Notes under the pieces: generated by a model
What the model saw: the letters and a program-made list of their open reading frames with translations, nothing else
What the model was told of the DNA's origin: nothing
Database searches by the model: none
Assembly (NCBI GenBank): GCA_001769275.1
Contig: MEOQ01000022.1
Coordinates: forward strand, 1 to 64,000
DNA from: Bacteroidetes bacterium GWF2_43_63
GTDB taxonomy: Bacteria > Bacteroidota > Bacteroidia > Bacteroidales > DTU049
Direction: 5' to 3'
DNA length: 64,000 nt
Translations under genes and position numbers: made by a program
Part shown: positions 42,913 through 53,923 of the stretch, one piece after another
Numbering within the stretch: the first letter of the stretch is position 1
Layout: each line of letters opens with the position of its first letter

Positions 42913-45483
42913 TTATTCTGTCAGATTCTTGTTTTCTGTTTCATTTTCCGGGCTTTTCGACGAAATGGTAGAAGTGATTGTCAACTCTTCATTTTCGTTG
43001 AAATAATCCATAACTATCTCTGTAGGACCAGAAAAATTATGCCTGATGAGCTCTTCGGCCAGCGAATCTTCAATGAATTTCTGAATAGCTCGTTTCAATG
43101 GACGGGCTCCGTAGTTGGGATCCCAGCCTTTTTCCACAATGAAATCACGGGCTTCATCGGTCAGCTTAAGCGTAATGCCTTTTTCGTTTAGACGCTTGAA
43201 TACACCTGCGAGCTCAATATCAATGATCTTGTGAATTTCACCTCGTTCAAGATTATTGAAGATGACAACATCGTCGATTCGGTTTAGAAATTCAGGGGCA
43301 AATGCTTTTTTCAGCGCATTTTCAAGAACACTTTTGGCATAGCCTGCTTTGGTTGACTCTTTTGAGCTGGTCGCAAATCCAACACCCGACCCAAAATCTT
43401 TCAGCTGGCGCGTCCCGATATTCGAGGTCATGATAATGATCGTATTTTTAAAATCGACTTTACGACCAAGACTGTCGGTGAGCTGGCCATCATCCAAAAC
43501 CTGCAACAGCAAATGGAATACATCGGGGTGAGCTTTCTCAATTTCATCGAGCAACACCACGCTGAATGGCTTGCGGCGCACTTTTTCGGTAAGCTGACCG
43601 CCTTCTTCGTACCCAACATATCCCGGAGGAGCTCCAATCAGGCGCGATACAGCGAATTTTTCCATATATTCGCTCATGTCAATGCGAATCAATGCATCGT
43701 CAGTATCAAAAAGATATTTCGAAAGAACTTTGGCCAGATATGTTTTACCAACACCGGTAGGACCAAGAAAAATAAAACTACCGATGGGGCGGCTTGGATC
43801 CTTGAGTCCGACACGGTTACGCCTGATGCTTTTTGCAATTTTCTTGATCGCTTCATCCTGACCAATGACTCTCCCGGCAAGCTCTGTCTCTATTTTCAGC
43901 AGGCGGTCACTTTCATTTTGGGCCACTCTGGTAACAGGGACACCCGTCATCATGGCTACAACTTCAGCTACATCCTCGTCAGTCACGATTTCGCGGTGTT
44001 TGTCTGCTTCTTCATCCCAGCGCAGGCGCGCTTTTTCAAGTTTTTCCAGCAGATTTTTTTCAAGGTCCCGATGTTTGGCGGCCTCTTCGTATTTCTGCAT
44101 TTTTATGGCCGACGTCTTATTGTTCCGGGCTTCATCTATCTGTTTTTCCAGTTCAAGAATTTCCTCAGGAACATTGAGATGCTTCAGATGGACGCGTGAT
44201 CCGGCCTCATCCAATGCGTCTATTGATTTATCAGGCAATGCGCGGTCGCTGATATAGCGTTCAGTCAGATGCACACAGGCATCGATGGCCTCGTCGGTGT
44301 AGCGCACCAGATGATGATCTTCGTAGCGTTCCTTGATGTTCTGAAGAATAATTCTGGTCTCGTCAATCGTTGTTGCATCCACCAGAATTTTCTGGAAGCG
44401 ACGTTCCAGCGCGCCATCTTTTTCAATGTAGTTGCGGTATTCATCCAGGGTTGTGGCACCGATGCATTGAATTTCACCGCGAGCGAGCGCTGGTTTGAAC
44501 ATATTTGAAGCATCCAGCGAACCACTGGCGCCGCCGGCACCCACAATAGTATGAATTTCGTCAATAAAAAGAATTACATCGCGGTTTTTTTCAAGCTCAT
44601 TAAGTAAAGCTTTCATGCGCTCTTCGAATTGTCCTCGGTATTTTGTACCAGCTACGAGCGATGCGATATCGAGCATTACAACCCGTTTATTGTGAAGTGT
44701 GCGGGGTACTTTCCTTGCCGCGATGCGTAGTGCCAGACCTTCAGCAATGGCAGATTTACCAACGCCGGGTTCTCCAATCAGCACCGGATTATTTTTCTTC
44801 CGACGACTCAGGATCTGGGCTATTCGTTCGAGTTCTTTGTCGCGGCCTACAATCGGATCCAGACGTCCTTCTTCGGCAGCTTTGGTCAGATCGCGGCCAA
44901 AATTATCCAGCACCGGGGTTTTTGATTTCGATTCGGAACCAGCACCAGCTTTTTTCGAAGAGCTACCGAAACTGCTGCGTTCATCAGCATCGTCATCATC
45001 CGACGGAAGCTCATCTTTGATTCTTTCTGAATAATTAGTGTCGTTTCCGGTGATGCTTCTGAGTTCGCTCAGCATTATTTCGTAAGTAGCGCCAGTGCGG
45101 CCGAGCAGGGTAGAAACATAATTTTTATTTTCCTTCAGAATGGCAAGCAACAGATGTTCTGTTTCAATCAGTTCGCTTTTCAGATCGCGGGCCACCAGAT
45201 AAGTGAGTTTCAGAATTTGTTCAACCTGCCTAACCAAAGGAATATCAGCCTCCGGCATGATAGCGGGGCCATCGGTCTGATTGGCAGCCTTTTCAATTGA
45301 TTTTCGAATTTCACCAAGGTTTACCCCTGCGTTGCGCAGCAAAAGAATAGCCATGCCATCTCCTTCGCGCAGCATTCCAAGGAATAAGTGTTCAACTCCT
45401 ACATAAGGACTGTTGAGACGCAGGGCTTCCTCTTTGCTGAATCCCAATACATCCATGACACGTTGTGAAAATTTAGCTTCCAT
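42913..45483 (-). CDS. clpC: Clp protease ATP-binding subunit ClpC
   Basis: The 856-residue AAA+ unfoldase has a double Clp N-terminal domain (about 1-150), AAA-1 with Walker A '[13 protein letters not shown]', and a middle coiled-coil with a UVR-type motif ('[25 protein letters not shown]'). AAA-2 follows with '[14 protein letters not shown]' and '[14 protein letters not shown]'. The C-terminal D2 region carries a ClpP-docking tripeptide 'VGF' in '[10 protein letters not shown]', so it should feed substrates into ClpP. The UVR motif and length mark it as ClpC rather than ClpA or ClpB. It stands alone; a TAATTTTG -7 element is at 45506-45513. Its adaptor is not in the window. Confidence 0.95.
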   Translation of the reverse strand: MEAKFSQRVMDVLGFSKEEALRLNSPYVGVEHLFLGMLREGDGMAILLLRNAGVNLGEIRKSIEKAANQTDGPAIMPEADIPLVRQVEQILKLTYLVARDLKSELIETEHLLLAILKENKNYVSTLLGRTGATYEIMLSELRSITGNDTNYSERIKDELPSDDDDADERSSFGSSSKKAGAGSESKSKTPVLDNFGRDLTKAAEEGRLDPIVGRDKELERIAQILSRRKKNNPVLIGEPGVGKSAIAEGLALRIAARKVPRTLHNKRVVMLDIASLVAGTKYRGQFEERMKALLNELEKNRDVILFIDEIHTIVGAGGASGSLDASNMFKPALARGEIQCIGATTLDEYRNYIEKDGALERRFQKILVDATTIDETRIILQNIKERYEDHHLVRYTDEAIDACVHLTERYISDRALPDKSIDALDEAGSRVHLKHLNVPEEILELEKQIDEARNNKTSAIKMQKYEEAAKHRDLEKNLLEKLEKARLRWDEEADKHREIVTDEDVAEVVAMMTGVPVTRVAQNESDRLLKIETELAGRVIGQDEAIKKIAKSIRRNRVGLKDPSRPIGSFIFLGPTGVGKTYLAKVLSKYLFDTDDALIRIDMSEYMEKFAVSRLIGAPPGYVGYEEGGQLTEKVRRKPFSVVLLDEIEKAHPDVFHLLLQVLDDGQLTDSLGRKVDFKNTIIIMTSNIGTRQLKDFGSGVGFATSSKESTKAGYAKSVLENALKKAFAPEFLNRIDDVVIFNNLERGEIHKIIDIELAGVFKRLNEKGITLKLTDEARDFIVEKGWDPNYGARPLKRAIQKFIEDSLAEELIRHNFSGPTEIVMDYFNENEELTITSTISSKSPENETENKNLTE

Positions 45484-45764
45484 ATCTGAGTTCCGGTATT
45501 AATCACAAAATTACGAATACAGGCCCAAAGATATTGTTATTCTTTCATGTGAAAAATGATATATATCGGTTTTTTTAAACAACAGACTGTTATTAAATGC
45601 AATTCAAGAGAACAATTTATTAATCAAACAATTGAGTAGGGATGTAGGTATTTATCAATAATTGTGGAAAACTATTTTCGTTCGTTCAGTAATTTTTCGT
45701 AATTTCGCGTGCTATTAAAATGCATCGACAATATTGTCAAAATAGTTGATAAAGAGAAATTTAC

Positions 45765-48314
45765 ATGAGCGAATTTGAGAACACAGGAGAAAGAATTGTC
45801 AAGGTCAATATAGAAGACCAGATGAAGTCGGCCTACATTGACTACTCAATGTCGGTTATTGTATCCAGAGCGCTGCCTGATGTCAGAGACGGAATGAAAC
45901 CTGTTCACCGCCGCGTATTGTTCGGAATGCACGAACTTGGCGTGTTTTCAAATCGCCCAACCAAGAAATCCGCCCGTATTGTCGGGGAAGTGCTTGGTAA
46001 ATATCACCCACATGGTGACACATCTGTCTATGATGCGATGGTTCGAATGGCACAGGAATGGTCGCTCCGCTATCCGCTGGTTGAAGGTCAGGGAAACTTT
46101 GGCTCTATCGACGGTGACAGCGCTGCTGCCATGCGATATACCGAAGCTCGTTTGCGTAAAATTGCTGAAGAAATTCTGGCTGATATCGACAAGGAAACTG
46201 TTGACATGCAGCTCAATTTCGACGATTCACTCGAAGAGCCGACAGTTTTGCCGGCCAAAGTCCCAAATCTCTTACTCAATGGCGCCAGCGGTATTGCTGT
46301 AGGTATGGCCACCAACATGGCTCCGCATAACCTTAAGGAAGTTGTTGACGGTATTGTGGCTTATATTGATGATAACGAAATTACCATCGAAGGCCTGATG
46401 AAATACATCAAAGCACCTGATTTCCCAACCGGTGGTATTATTTACGGTTACGACGGTGTAAAAGAAGCTTATGAAACTGGTCGCGGTCGTGTTGTAATGC
46501 GCGGTGAAGCTAACGTTGAAGTCAATGAGAAGCACACTCAAATCATTATAAAGTCAATTCCTTATCAGGTTAATAAGTCTGAACTTCTTAAGAAATTTGC
46601 AGATCTCGTTAATGAAAAAATTATTGATGGCGTTACTGATTTGCGCGACGAATCGGACCGTGACGGAATGCGGATTGTACTTGATCTGCGCCGCGACGCT
46701 GTTCCAAATGTCATTATAAATCAACTTTATCAGCATTCGCCTTTTCAAAGTGCGTTTAATGTAAACAACATTGCGCTTGTTCATGGACGCCCGATGATGC
46801 TGAATCTAAAGGATCTGATTCGTCATTTTGTCGACCATCGTCATGTAGTAGTTGTCCGCAGAACTCAATTTGAATTGCGCGAAGCTGAAAAACGCGCTCA
46901 CATTCTTGAGGGATTACTGATTGCGCTGGATAATATTGACGAAGTTGTTGATATTCTCCGGTCAAGTAAATCTGTTGATCAGGCGCGCGAACGCTTGATG
47001 GAGCGTTTTTCCCTGTCCGATATTCAATCAAGGGCTATTGTCGACATGCGTCTCCGGTCTCTTATTGGACTTGAGCGGGATAAACTCAGAGCTGAGTATG
47101 ATGAGCTGATGCAGCGCATTGAGTATTTCAAAAAAATACTTGATGATCTATCATTGCGCATGCAGATTATTAAAGATGAATTGCTTGAGATAAAGGAAAA
47201 ATTCGGCGATGAACCCCGCACTGACATTGTTTATCAGGGCAAAAACTTCCGGATCGAAGATACAATTGCCAACGACAGCGTTGTAATCACAATTAGCCGC
47301 ATGGGCTATATCAAGCGCACGCTGCTTTCGGAATACCGCACTCAGAACCGCGGTGGAAAAGGGTTTAAAGCAAGCAATGTCCGTGAAGAAGATATTCTTG
47401 AGAATCTGTACATCGCATCGAATCATGATTATCTGCTGGTGTTTACCAAAAAAGGAAAAGTTTTCTGGATCAGGGTTTATGAAATACCTGAAGGAGCCCG
47501 AGCAAGCAAAGGCCGTCCGATTCAGAATCTTCTGTCCATTGAAAACGATGATAAAATTCAAACCGTTATCAATGTTGCTGATCTTACCAATACGGAATAT
47601 GTTGAAAACAATTTCATTATTCTCTGTACTGAGCATGGAGTTATAAAGAAAACCAGCCTCGAGGCATACAGCCGCCCGCGTCAGAATGGTATCAACGCTA
47701 TTGGCATCCGCGAAGGCGATACACTTATCCAGGCCAGTCTCACCAACGGAAAGAACGAAGTTCTGATTGCATTACGTTCAGGCAGGGCCATTCGTTTTCC
47801 GGAAGAAAAAGTTCGTCCGATGGGACGTAATGCCAGTGGTGTGCGTGGCGTAACACTCGCCGGTGCCGATGACCGGGTTGTTGGCATGGTTTGCATCGAA
47901 GACAAGTTGGATCAGATTCTCGTGGTTTCTGAAAAAGGCTTTGGTAAGCGCTCCGATATTGAGGATTATCGCGTCACCAACCGTGGCGGTAAAGGGGTTA
48001 AGACCATCAATGTTACCGAAAAAACCGGTAAACTTGTAGCAGCCATGTCGGTAAAAGACGGCGATGAACTTATGATCATTAATGTAAGCGGTATTGCCAT
48101 TCGCATGTCGGTAAGTGATCTCCGCGTAGTGGGCCGTGCTACTCAGGGTGTCAAACTGATCAATCTGTCGGGCAAAGACAGCATTGCTTCAGTTGCCAAG
48201 ATTGCATCCGATTTTGTGGAAATTGAAGAAATAGTGGAAGAAAACGTGGAAGAAAACGAACAGAATCCCACCGAAAACGAATCTGCAGAACCCACCGACG
48301 AAGTCAAGGAGTAA
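45765..48314 (+). CDS. gyrA: DNA gyrase subunit A
   Basis: The 849-residue protein has the breakage-reunion domain with '[24 protein letters not shown]' and catalytic Tyr125 in '[11 protein letters not shown]'. The quinolone region is '[13 protein letters not shown]' (Thr at the E. coli Ser83 position, Ser at the Ala84 position, Asp87 kept). The C-terminal beta-pinwheel begins near 500. Its GyrA box reads 'QNRGGKG' rather than the usual QRRGGKG, and an acidic tail ends the protein. It introduces negative supercoils together with GyrB, which is not in the window. The GyrA-box and six-bladed tail favour GyrA over ParC. A TAATTTCG -7 element is at 45700-45707. Confidence 0.94.
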   Translation: MSEFENTGERIVKVNIEDQMKSAYIDYSMSVIVSRALPDVRDGMKPVHRRVLFGMHELGVFSNRPTKKSARIVGEVLGKYHPHGDTSVYDAMVRMAQEWSLRYPLVEGQGNFGSIDGDSAAAMRYTEARLRKIAEEILADIDKETVDMQLNFDDSLEEPTVLPAKVPNLLLNGASGIAVGMATNMAPHNLKEVVDGIVAYIDDNEITIEGLMKYIKAPDFPTGGIIYGYDGVKEAYETGRGRVVMRGEANVEVNEKHTQIIIKSIPYQVNKSELLKKFADLVNEKIIDGVTDLRDESDRDGMRIVLDLRRDAVPNVIINQLYQHSPFQSAFNVNNIALVHGRPMMLNLKDLIRHFVDHRHVVVVRRTQFELREAEKRAHILEGLLIALDNIDEVVDILRSSKSVDQARERLMERFSLSDIQSRAIVDMRLRSLIGLERDKLRAEYDELMQRIEYFKKILDDLSLRMQIIKDELLEIKEKFGDEPRTDIVYQGKNFRIEDTIANDSVVITISRMGYIKRTLLSEYRTQNRGGKGFKASNVREEDILENLYIASNHDYLLVFTKKGKVFWIRVYEIPEGARASKGRPIQNLLSIENDDKIQTVINVADLTNTEYVENNFIILCTEHGVIKKTSLEAYSRPRQNGINAIGIREGDTLIQASLTNGKNEVLIALRSGRAIRFPEEKVRPMGRNASGVRGVTLAGADDRVVGMVCIEDKLDQILVVSEKGFGKRSDIEDYRVTNRGGKGVKTINVTEKTGKLVAAMSVKDGDELMIINVSGIAIRMSVSDLRVVGRATQGVKLINLSGKDSIASVAKIASDFVEIEEIVEENVEENEQNPTENESAEPTDEVKE

Positions 48315-48329
48315 ATTCCCGGCAAAGTC

Positions 48330-48359
48330 TTTGATAAACCGACCGAAATCGTAAATTTG
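48330..48359 (+). promoter_or_regulatory. Promoter of the exported TPR gene
   Basis: TTTG (48330-48333), 18 nt, then TAAATTTG (48352-48359), 25 bp before the start codon; full consensus match. Confidence 0.6.
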
Positions 48360-48384
48360 TGAACTTTTAAAACAAACCAATATC

Positions 48385-49581
48385 ATGAAAAAGTTAGCAT
48401 TGTTTGTTGTTGCTCTTGTTTTGTCCGGAGTTGTTTTCTCTCAGAATAATCAGGTTGTAAGTGCATTCAACTGGTTAAAAGAAAATAAGCTTGATAAAGC
48501 TCTGGCGGCCATTGAGCCAGCAACAAAACACCCTCAGACCATGTCGAGTGCCAAAACCTGGCTTTACAGAGGAAACATCTATTTGAATATTGCTCTGACT
48601 GACAACGAAAGTTTCAAGGCATTATGCAGCAATCCGCTCGATTCTGCTTACAACTCCTATCAAAGATCCATTGTTTTGGATAAAGATTACGTTGCTACTT
48701 CGGCCAATCCAAATACTGCAAAGTTGGGCCTTTACTATCTGGGAGACCAGTATTTTAATGTAGGTGCCAATTATTACAACAAAAAGGAATGGGCCGAATC
48801 GCGAAAGTATTTTGAACGCACCAAACAGATTAAAAACACTTTTGGGGATAGAGATTCACTGGCTACTTTCTATGCTACCAACTGCGCTTTGCAAATGGGA
48901 GATAAAGAAACTGCCATGAAATATCTGAAAGAGCTTATTAATATGGAATATAATAAACCTGACATTTATTCCATGCTTGGCAATCTTTACAAAGAATCCG
49001 GCGACACAACAAAAATGTTGAACACCATTGCAATGGGTCGTAAAAGATTTCCTTCAGATCTTGGTCTCATTATCACCGAAACCAACTATTATCTGGGCAA
49101 AGGCGATTTGGCAAAAGCCCAGGATTTACTGAAAGTGGCTGTTGAAAAAGACCCAAACAATCCGATTCTTCATTTTACCATTGGCAGCAACTACGACAGA
49201 TTATCGCTCGACACCACAGTTGCTGAAGCCGAAAAAGAATCAATGTTGGCTGAAGCCGAAAAATCCTATCTGAAAGCCATAGAGCTGAAACCGGATTATT
49301 TCGATGCATACTATAATCTTGGAGCATTGTTCTTCAATAAAGGGGTTGAATTGTTTGAATTAGCTAACAAGATTCCTGCTGATCAGTTCGATGCTTACGA
49401 AAAAGCTAAGACGAAATATATGGAATACTGGAATAAATCAGTTCCTTATCTTGAAAAAGCCAGCGAGCTGATGCCGGATGACATGCCAACCCTCCAGGCC
49501 CTTAAATCGCTCTATGCTCGTTTGAACATGCCTGAAAAAATGAAAATTGTTACAGACAAAATCAATACTTTGAAAAAGTAA
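48385..49581 (+). CDS. Exported TPR protein
   Basis: The 398-residue protein has a signal peptide ('MKKLALFVVALVLSGVVFSQ', cleavage near 20) and then TPR repeats to the end. Examples are 'AKTWLYRGNIYLNIAL', 'GLYYLGDQYFNVGANYYNKKEWAESRKYFERT', 'PDIYSMLGNLYKESGDTTKML' and 'PDYFDAYYNLGALFFNKGVELF'. Such proteins are periplasmic or outer-membrane scaffolds; no partner is visible nearby. It has its own promoter and terminator, so it is a single-gene unit. Nothing unusual in length or composition was seen. Confidence 0.87.
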   Translation: MKKLALFVVALVLSGVVFSQNNQVVSAFNWLKENKLDKALAAIEPATKHPQTMSSAKTWLYRGNIYLNIALTDNESFKALCSNPLDSAYNSYQRSIVLDKDYVATSANPNTAKLGLYYLGDQYFNVGANYYNKKEWAESRKYFERTKQIKNTFGDRDSLATFYATNCALQMGDKETAMKYLKELINMEYNKPDIYSMLGNLYKESGDTTKMLNTIAMGRKRFPSDLGLIITETNYYLGKGDLAKAQDLLKVAVEKDPNNPILHFTIGSNYDRLSLDTTVAEAEKESMLAEAEKSYLKAIELKPDYFDAYYNLGALFFNKGVELFELANKIPADQFDAYEKAKTKYMEYWNKSVPYLEKASELMPDDMPTLQALKSLYARLNMPEKMKIVTDKINTLKK

Positions 49582-49599
49582 TTATTTGATAATTCCAAA

Positions 49600-49633
49600 A
49601 AATCCGGATTCTGAAAAGATCCGGATTTTTTTT
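49600..49633 (+). terminator. Terminator of the exported TPR gene
   Basis: AAATCCGGAT (49600-49609), 9-nt loop, ATCCGGATTT (49619-49628), then T run to 49633. It is a perfect 10-bp stem 18 bp past the stop codon. Confidence 0.9.
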
Positions 49634-49639
49634 GCACAA

Positions 49640-50129
49640 CAAGAAGCGCATAGGGCATGCGGTTAAACCTCCATGGCGCGGATATGCCATCCGTGACATG
49701 GCCATTCTCAATTTGGGCGCGCATCTCTTGCTTGCAACCACGTAAAACGTGGCAAGCTGTTTTAACGGTGACGCGTTACCTTCCTTCTTAATTGGTGCTT
49801 CGCTCAAATCGTCCCCGGGACGGAGTTTATCCCGCTGTTGACATTTCGACTCCGCTCAATGTGACAGCGGCGGGGCTCAGCGTGACAGCAGCTTTTGTGT
49901 CATTTTTTATTTAGGTTGCAAAACGCGTTTTGCAGGTGCCTGTCGCGTAATGTCAGGATTACTGCACGCGGGTCTCAGTATGGCAGCGACAAGGTTCATG
50001 GCTGCCAATATTGGACTGCGCTGCAGTCCCCTCAAAGGAACTACGTAGCTTTTTTTTAATGCCTTCACGTAAAACGTGACAAGGTCGGCTCTCAACCTCA
50101 ACCTCAACCTTAACCTCGACCTTAACCTA
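49640..50129. repeat. Mosaic of several repeat families between the TPR gene and xdh
   Basis: It contains, inverted relative to other copies, the CCATGGCGCGGATATGCCATCC segment (about 49671-49692; near copy at 55690-55740) and the ACGCGT/GTAAAACGTGGCAAG element (49739-49777). It also contains the GGTGCTTCGC...CCCGGGAC element (49795-49822), a CCGCTGT...ACAGCGG hairpin around TTTCGACTCCGCTC (about 49832-49870), and a CTCAACCTCAACC / CTTAACC array (50090-50129) running to the xdh stop codon. No gene is credible here. Confidence 0.7.
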
Positions 50130-52466
50130 TTCAGCCCCCGCTCTCAACCTTTGCACAGCCAGAACAACTTCTTCATTGGTAGCCGGAATGCTTAGCAGTG
50201 GCTCAGTTTCATTATTTTTTACTGAAGCAATGGCGTATTTTATGGCGAGCCAGGCCGAAACAGCCAGCGGAAGTGGTGGTTCACCAACAGCTTTGCTCCC
50301 GAGTATGGTGTTTTCGTTGAATGCATTTTCAAGAAGCTCCACATTTATTTCAACCGGCACATCGGTTATGGTTGGAATTTTATAAGTATCCGGTGATGCA
50401 TTGAGCAACTTACCGTCTTTATTCCATTTAAGATCTTCGGTGGTAACCCAGCCAAGACCCTGCACGAATCCGCCAATCACCTGACCTTTGTCGATCATTG
50501 GATTAATGCTTTTCCCGGCATCTTCGACCAGATCGGCGCGCAGCAGTTTTACCCGGCCGGTGAGCAGATTCACTTCAACTTCGCTTACCGCCATGCCATA
50601 AGTATAATAATGAAATGGTTTTCCAACGCCTTTCGCACGATCGAACCAGATGTCGGGCGTGCGATAATACCCTGCTGAACTCAGATGCGTTTGTTTAAGA
50701 TAGGCCATACTGCAAAACTCTTCAAAGCCGCATGAAATTTCACTTTGCGTATTATCAAAAACAGTATCGTTTTCAATAGTCACATTTTCAGATTCCACTT
50801 TTTTACCCGGATATTTTTCTTCAAGAATTTCCGGGGCCACTGTTTTTATGCGCGCTTTCAGCTGATCCATTGCATTTTTAATGGCCATGCCATTCAGGTC
50901 GGAACCCGACGAAGCCGCTGTGGCAGAGGTATTCGGAACTTTCGAAGTATTGGTTGGAGTGACGATTATTCTCTCGAAACTTACGCCAAGCTCAGCAGCA
51001 GACACCTGCAGCATTTTCAGATTAAGTCCCTGACCCATTTCGATTCCACCATGATTGACCTGAACAGTACCATCTGCATAAATATGAACCAGCGCTCCAG
51101 CCTGATTCAGAAATGCGGTAGTGAACGAAATACCAAATTTGACCGGAACAAGCGCAATTCCTCGCTTGACATCGCGATTGTTTGAATTGAACTCATCGGC
51201 CTGTTTTTTACGATTAAAATAGTCTGAAGTCTGAATTATTTTTTCATACACCAGCCCGAGCCGGTTTTCCGAAATAGTCGCGCCATAAGGGGCTGTGTTT
51301 CGATCATGAATTCCATAAAAATTCAGTTGCCGGATTACATTGGGATCTTTTTTCAGAAAACGAGCCATAACATCGATGGCGTTTTCGATAACTGCCATGC
51401 CTTGTGGCTGGCCGAAACCGCGGAAAGCCACGTTGCTCGGAAGATTTGTTTTCCAGGTGTTTCCAATAATCCGGATATTGGGAATGTAGTAAGCGTTTTC
51501 GGCGTGCAGCATGGCCCTTTCAAGAATAGCCATGGTGAGGTCGGTGGCATAACCGGCATCTGAATTAAAAATGACGGTATAAGCTTCAATGCGTCCTTCG
51601 CTGTCAAAACCGATTTTCCAGTCCGATTGAAAGCGGTGACGTTTTCCGGTAATACTTTGGTCCATATCGCGCGTGAGACGCAGGCGCACCGGCTTTCTGG
51701 TTCTGGCTGCCAAAAGCGAAGTCCATGCAGCCAGGTGATTGCCCGATGTTTCTTTACCACCGAAAGCACCGCCTAAACGCCGTGTTTCAACCACTACCTG
51801 ATTTCGTCCGATCCCCAGCACTTCTGCGACAACGGCTTGTGTTTCGGTCGGATGCTGTGTACTGCTGTAGCAGGTCATTTCATCGTTTTCGCCCGGAACG
51901 GCCAGACAGATTTGTGTCTCGAGATACCAGTGTTCCTGCCCGCCTGAATGAAACTGACCATGCAACACATGCGCACTTTTATGTATTACACCATCCGGAT
52001 CTCCGCGCTCAATGCGGCGTTCAGGTTGCATTCGGGAGTTGTGCTGAATGGCATCTTCAATAGTGAGTATTGGTGTTTCCGGCTCTATATCAAGCTTTAC
52101 AAGTGAAGCTGCTTTATATGCAATTTCAAACGAGTCAGCTGCAATCAGCGCAATAGCCTGTCCGATGCATTGAACCTGGCTTTCAGCCAGACAGGGCTCG
52201 TCGTGAAAAACGGGTCCCATTTGATTGTCGCCAGGAATATCATTAGCTGTCATTATGCAGCGGACACCAGGCAGATTTTTCGCTGCTGAAATGTCTACAC
52301 TTTTCAGTTTACCTTTTGCAACCGGTGACGTAACAATATATCCATGTAATTCACCGCTGCGAAGTGGTATGTCGTCGATGTAAACTGTTGTTCCCTGCAC
52401 ATGTTTGATGGCACTGTCGTGAACGGGATCCTGTTGGCTGATCGTGTGTTTCAGTTGCTTTTTCAT
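50127..52466 (-). CDS. xdhB: Xanthine dehydrogenase molybdenum-binding subunit
   Basis: The 779-residue protein is the large Mo-pterin subunit of the bacterial (separate-subunit) xanthine dehydrogenase. It opens 'DPVHDSAIKHVQGTTVYIDDIP', and has 'GGAFGGKE' and 'RGFGQPQG' for cofactor binding and 'GIEMGQGLN'. The catalytic Glu is in 'GSKAVGEPPLPLAV' (about residue 730). It oxidises hypoxanthine and xanthine to uric acid. It lies 2 bp after the small subunit and is last in the order XdhC, XdhA, XdhB. The stop codon lies within a short tandem array of GGTTAA-like sequence. Confidence 0.94.
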   Translation of the reverse strand: MKKQLKHTISQQDPVHDSAIKHVQGTTVYIDDIPLRSGELHGYIVTSPVAKGKLKSVDISAAKNLPGVRCIMTANDIPGDNQMGPVFHDEPCLAESQVQCIGQAIALIAADSFEIAYKAASLVKLDIEPETPILTIEDAIQHNSRMQPERRIERGDPDGVIHKSAHVLHGQFHSGGQEHWYLETQICLAVPGENDEMTCYSSTQHPTETQAVVAEVLGIGRNQVVVETRRLGGAFGGKETSGNHLAAWTSLLAARTRKPVRLRLTRDMDQSITGKRHRFQSDWKIGFDSEGRIEAYTVIFNSDAGYATDLTMAILERAMLHAENAYYIPNIRIIGNTWKTNLPSNVAFRGFGQPQGMAVIENAIDVMARFLKKDPNVIRQLNFYGIHDRNTAPYGATISENRLGLVYEKIIQTSDYFNRKKQADEFNSNNRDVKRGIALVPVKFGISFTTAFLNQAGALVHIYADGTVQVNHGGIEMGQGLNLKMLQVSAAELGVSFERIIVTPTNTSKVPNTSATAASSGSDLNGMAIKNAMDQLKARIKTVAPEILEEKYPGKKVESENVTIENDTVFDNTQSEISCGFEEFCSMAYLKQTHLSSAGYYRTPDIWFDRAKGVGKPFHYYTYGMAVSEVEVNLLTGRVKLLRADLVEDAGKSINPMIDKGQVIGGFVQGLGWVTTEDLKWNKDGKLLNASPDTYKIPTITDVPVEINVELLENAFNENTILGSKAVGEPPLPLAVSAWLAIKYAIASVKNNETEPLLSIPATNEEVVLAVQRLRAGAE

Positions 52467-52468
52467 GG

Positions 52469-53923
52469 TCAGGAAATTTTCGTATCATTGAAAAACTGCA
52501 GCAGTAAATTTGCAGCGGCAATATTGCGGAATTCCGCACCACTGCGTGCATCGGATAAAGGAGTAAAGGTTGTTTTCACCATTTCCATGGCAGCTGAAAT
52601 ATTTTGTTCACTCCATTCCTTTCCGTTGAGAAAGGCTTCAACAGCGGGAACTGGCAAGGTCATGGCGGCCATTCCACCGTAATACATGCAAATATCTGAA
52701 ACGACATTATTGTCAAGAGTAAGTCTGAAGGCGGCACTTACGGTTGAAATATCCATATCATGCCGCTTGCTCACTTTGTACATTTTTACGATTTCATTTT
52801 TCTGCGGAATGGCAAGATATATTTCAGCAATTAATTCATTGGCCTCTAAAACTGTTTTGCGATAGGAAACAACAAAGTCCCTGATTGGAACAATGCGGGA
52901 ACCTTTTTCGGAAACCAGCTTTAAATCAGCATTGCATGCCATCAGCAGTGGTGCTGTATCTCCGATTGGCGATGCTGAACCGATGTTTCCGCCCAACGTA
53001 GCAACCTGTCGGATCTGGCGTGAAGCAAAGACCGATAAAATGTCATGAAATGCTGGAAAAAGATTTTGTAAAGCTGTGCGGATGCTTTCAAGAGATAGTC
53101 CGGCGCCTATTTTCAGCTCATTTCCATCGCGTTCGAATGTTTTTAATTCAGCAACTCCCGAAATATCGAGAATGGCCGGAATGTGCCTGAAATGCTTGCT
53201 TTGTTGTAATGCGATATCCGAAGATCCGTTAATCACTATTGCTTCGGGATGATTGTGCCGAGCAGCCAGTGCCTGATCCAATGTTAAAGGACGGACGTAA
53301 TATTGTTCCATAGCCAGCACCTCGAGTTTTGCATCCGGCTTGATGATATTGAGCTTTTCGATTAACACTTTCTCTTCTTTATCAAACAAGTCAGGTATTC
53401 GGTTTTGCATAACAGCTTTAGCCGCTTTGCGAATGCTGTCGTAGCCTGTGCAGCGACAAAGATTACCGGCAAGCGCGTTGTTGATTTCGGCATCGTCGGC
53501 TGGAGCAGGGTTGTGGTACTGAGCAAAAAGACTCATGATAAACCCTGGTGTGCAAAATCCGCACTGGGTGGCGTGTTCATCAACAACCGCTTTTTGCACC
53601 GGATGCAATTCTTCGCTGAACGTTGTTTCGGGCGACAGTCCGCGCGATGTGATGAGCAGTTTTCCATCGATGGCCGGAAGGAACAACAGGCAGGCATTCA
53701 CAGCTTTATATTCAAGCGCTTTTCCCGATGCATCGGGGCTGGCCATTACGACCGTACATGCTCCACAATCGCCTTCGGCGCAGCCTTCCTTAACTTCGGT
53801 GTGATGTTTATCTTTACGAAGCCAGTTCAGGACCGTAGTTGACGGTTTGATTTTTTCGGCACCAAAGTCAATGGTAACGGGCTCTCCGTTGAGCAGAAAT
53901 GAAATATTCTGTTTGGTTTTCAT
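52469..53923 (-). CDS. xdhA: Xanthine dehydrogenase iron-sulphur and FAD subunit
   Basis: The 484-residue protein combines a plant-type [2Fe-2S] domain (Cys in 'VKEGCAEGDCGACTVV'), a second helical [2Fe-2S] domain ('GFCTPGF' and 'CRCTGYD', to about residue 165), and a FAD domain (about 195-480). The FAD domain carries 'NGSSDIAL' and 'LGGNIGSASPIGD'. It passes electrons from the molybdenum site to NAD. It overlaps the upstream XdhC gene by 4 bp and is followed by XdhB after 2 bp, a tight operon. The subunit layout is that of E. coli-like and Rhodobacter-like enzymes rather than the one-chain animal type. Confidence 0.95.
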   Translation of the reverse strand: MKTKQNISFLLNGEPVTIDFGAEKIKPSTTVLNWLRKDKHHTEVKEGCAEGDCGACTVVMASPDASGKALEYKAVNACLLFLPAIDGKLLITSRGLSPETTFSEELHPVQKAVVDEHATQCGFCTPGFIMSLFAQYHNPAPADDAEINNALAGNLCRCTGYDSIRKAAKAVMQNRIPDLFDKEEKVLIEKLNIIKPDAKLEVLAMEQYYVRPLTLDQALAARHNHPEAIVINGSSDIALQQSKHFRHIPAILDISGVAELKTFERDGNELKIGAGLSLESIRTALQNLFPAFHDILSVFASRQIRQVATLGGNIGSASPIGDTAPLLMACNADLKLVSEKGSRIVPIRDFVVSYRKTVLEANELIAEIYLAIPQKNEIVKMYKVSKRHDMDISTVSAAFRLTLDNNVVSDICMYYGGMAAMTLPVPAVEAFLNGKEWSEQNISAAMEMVKTTFTPLSDARSGAEFRNIAAANLLLQFFNDTKIS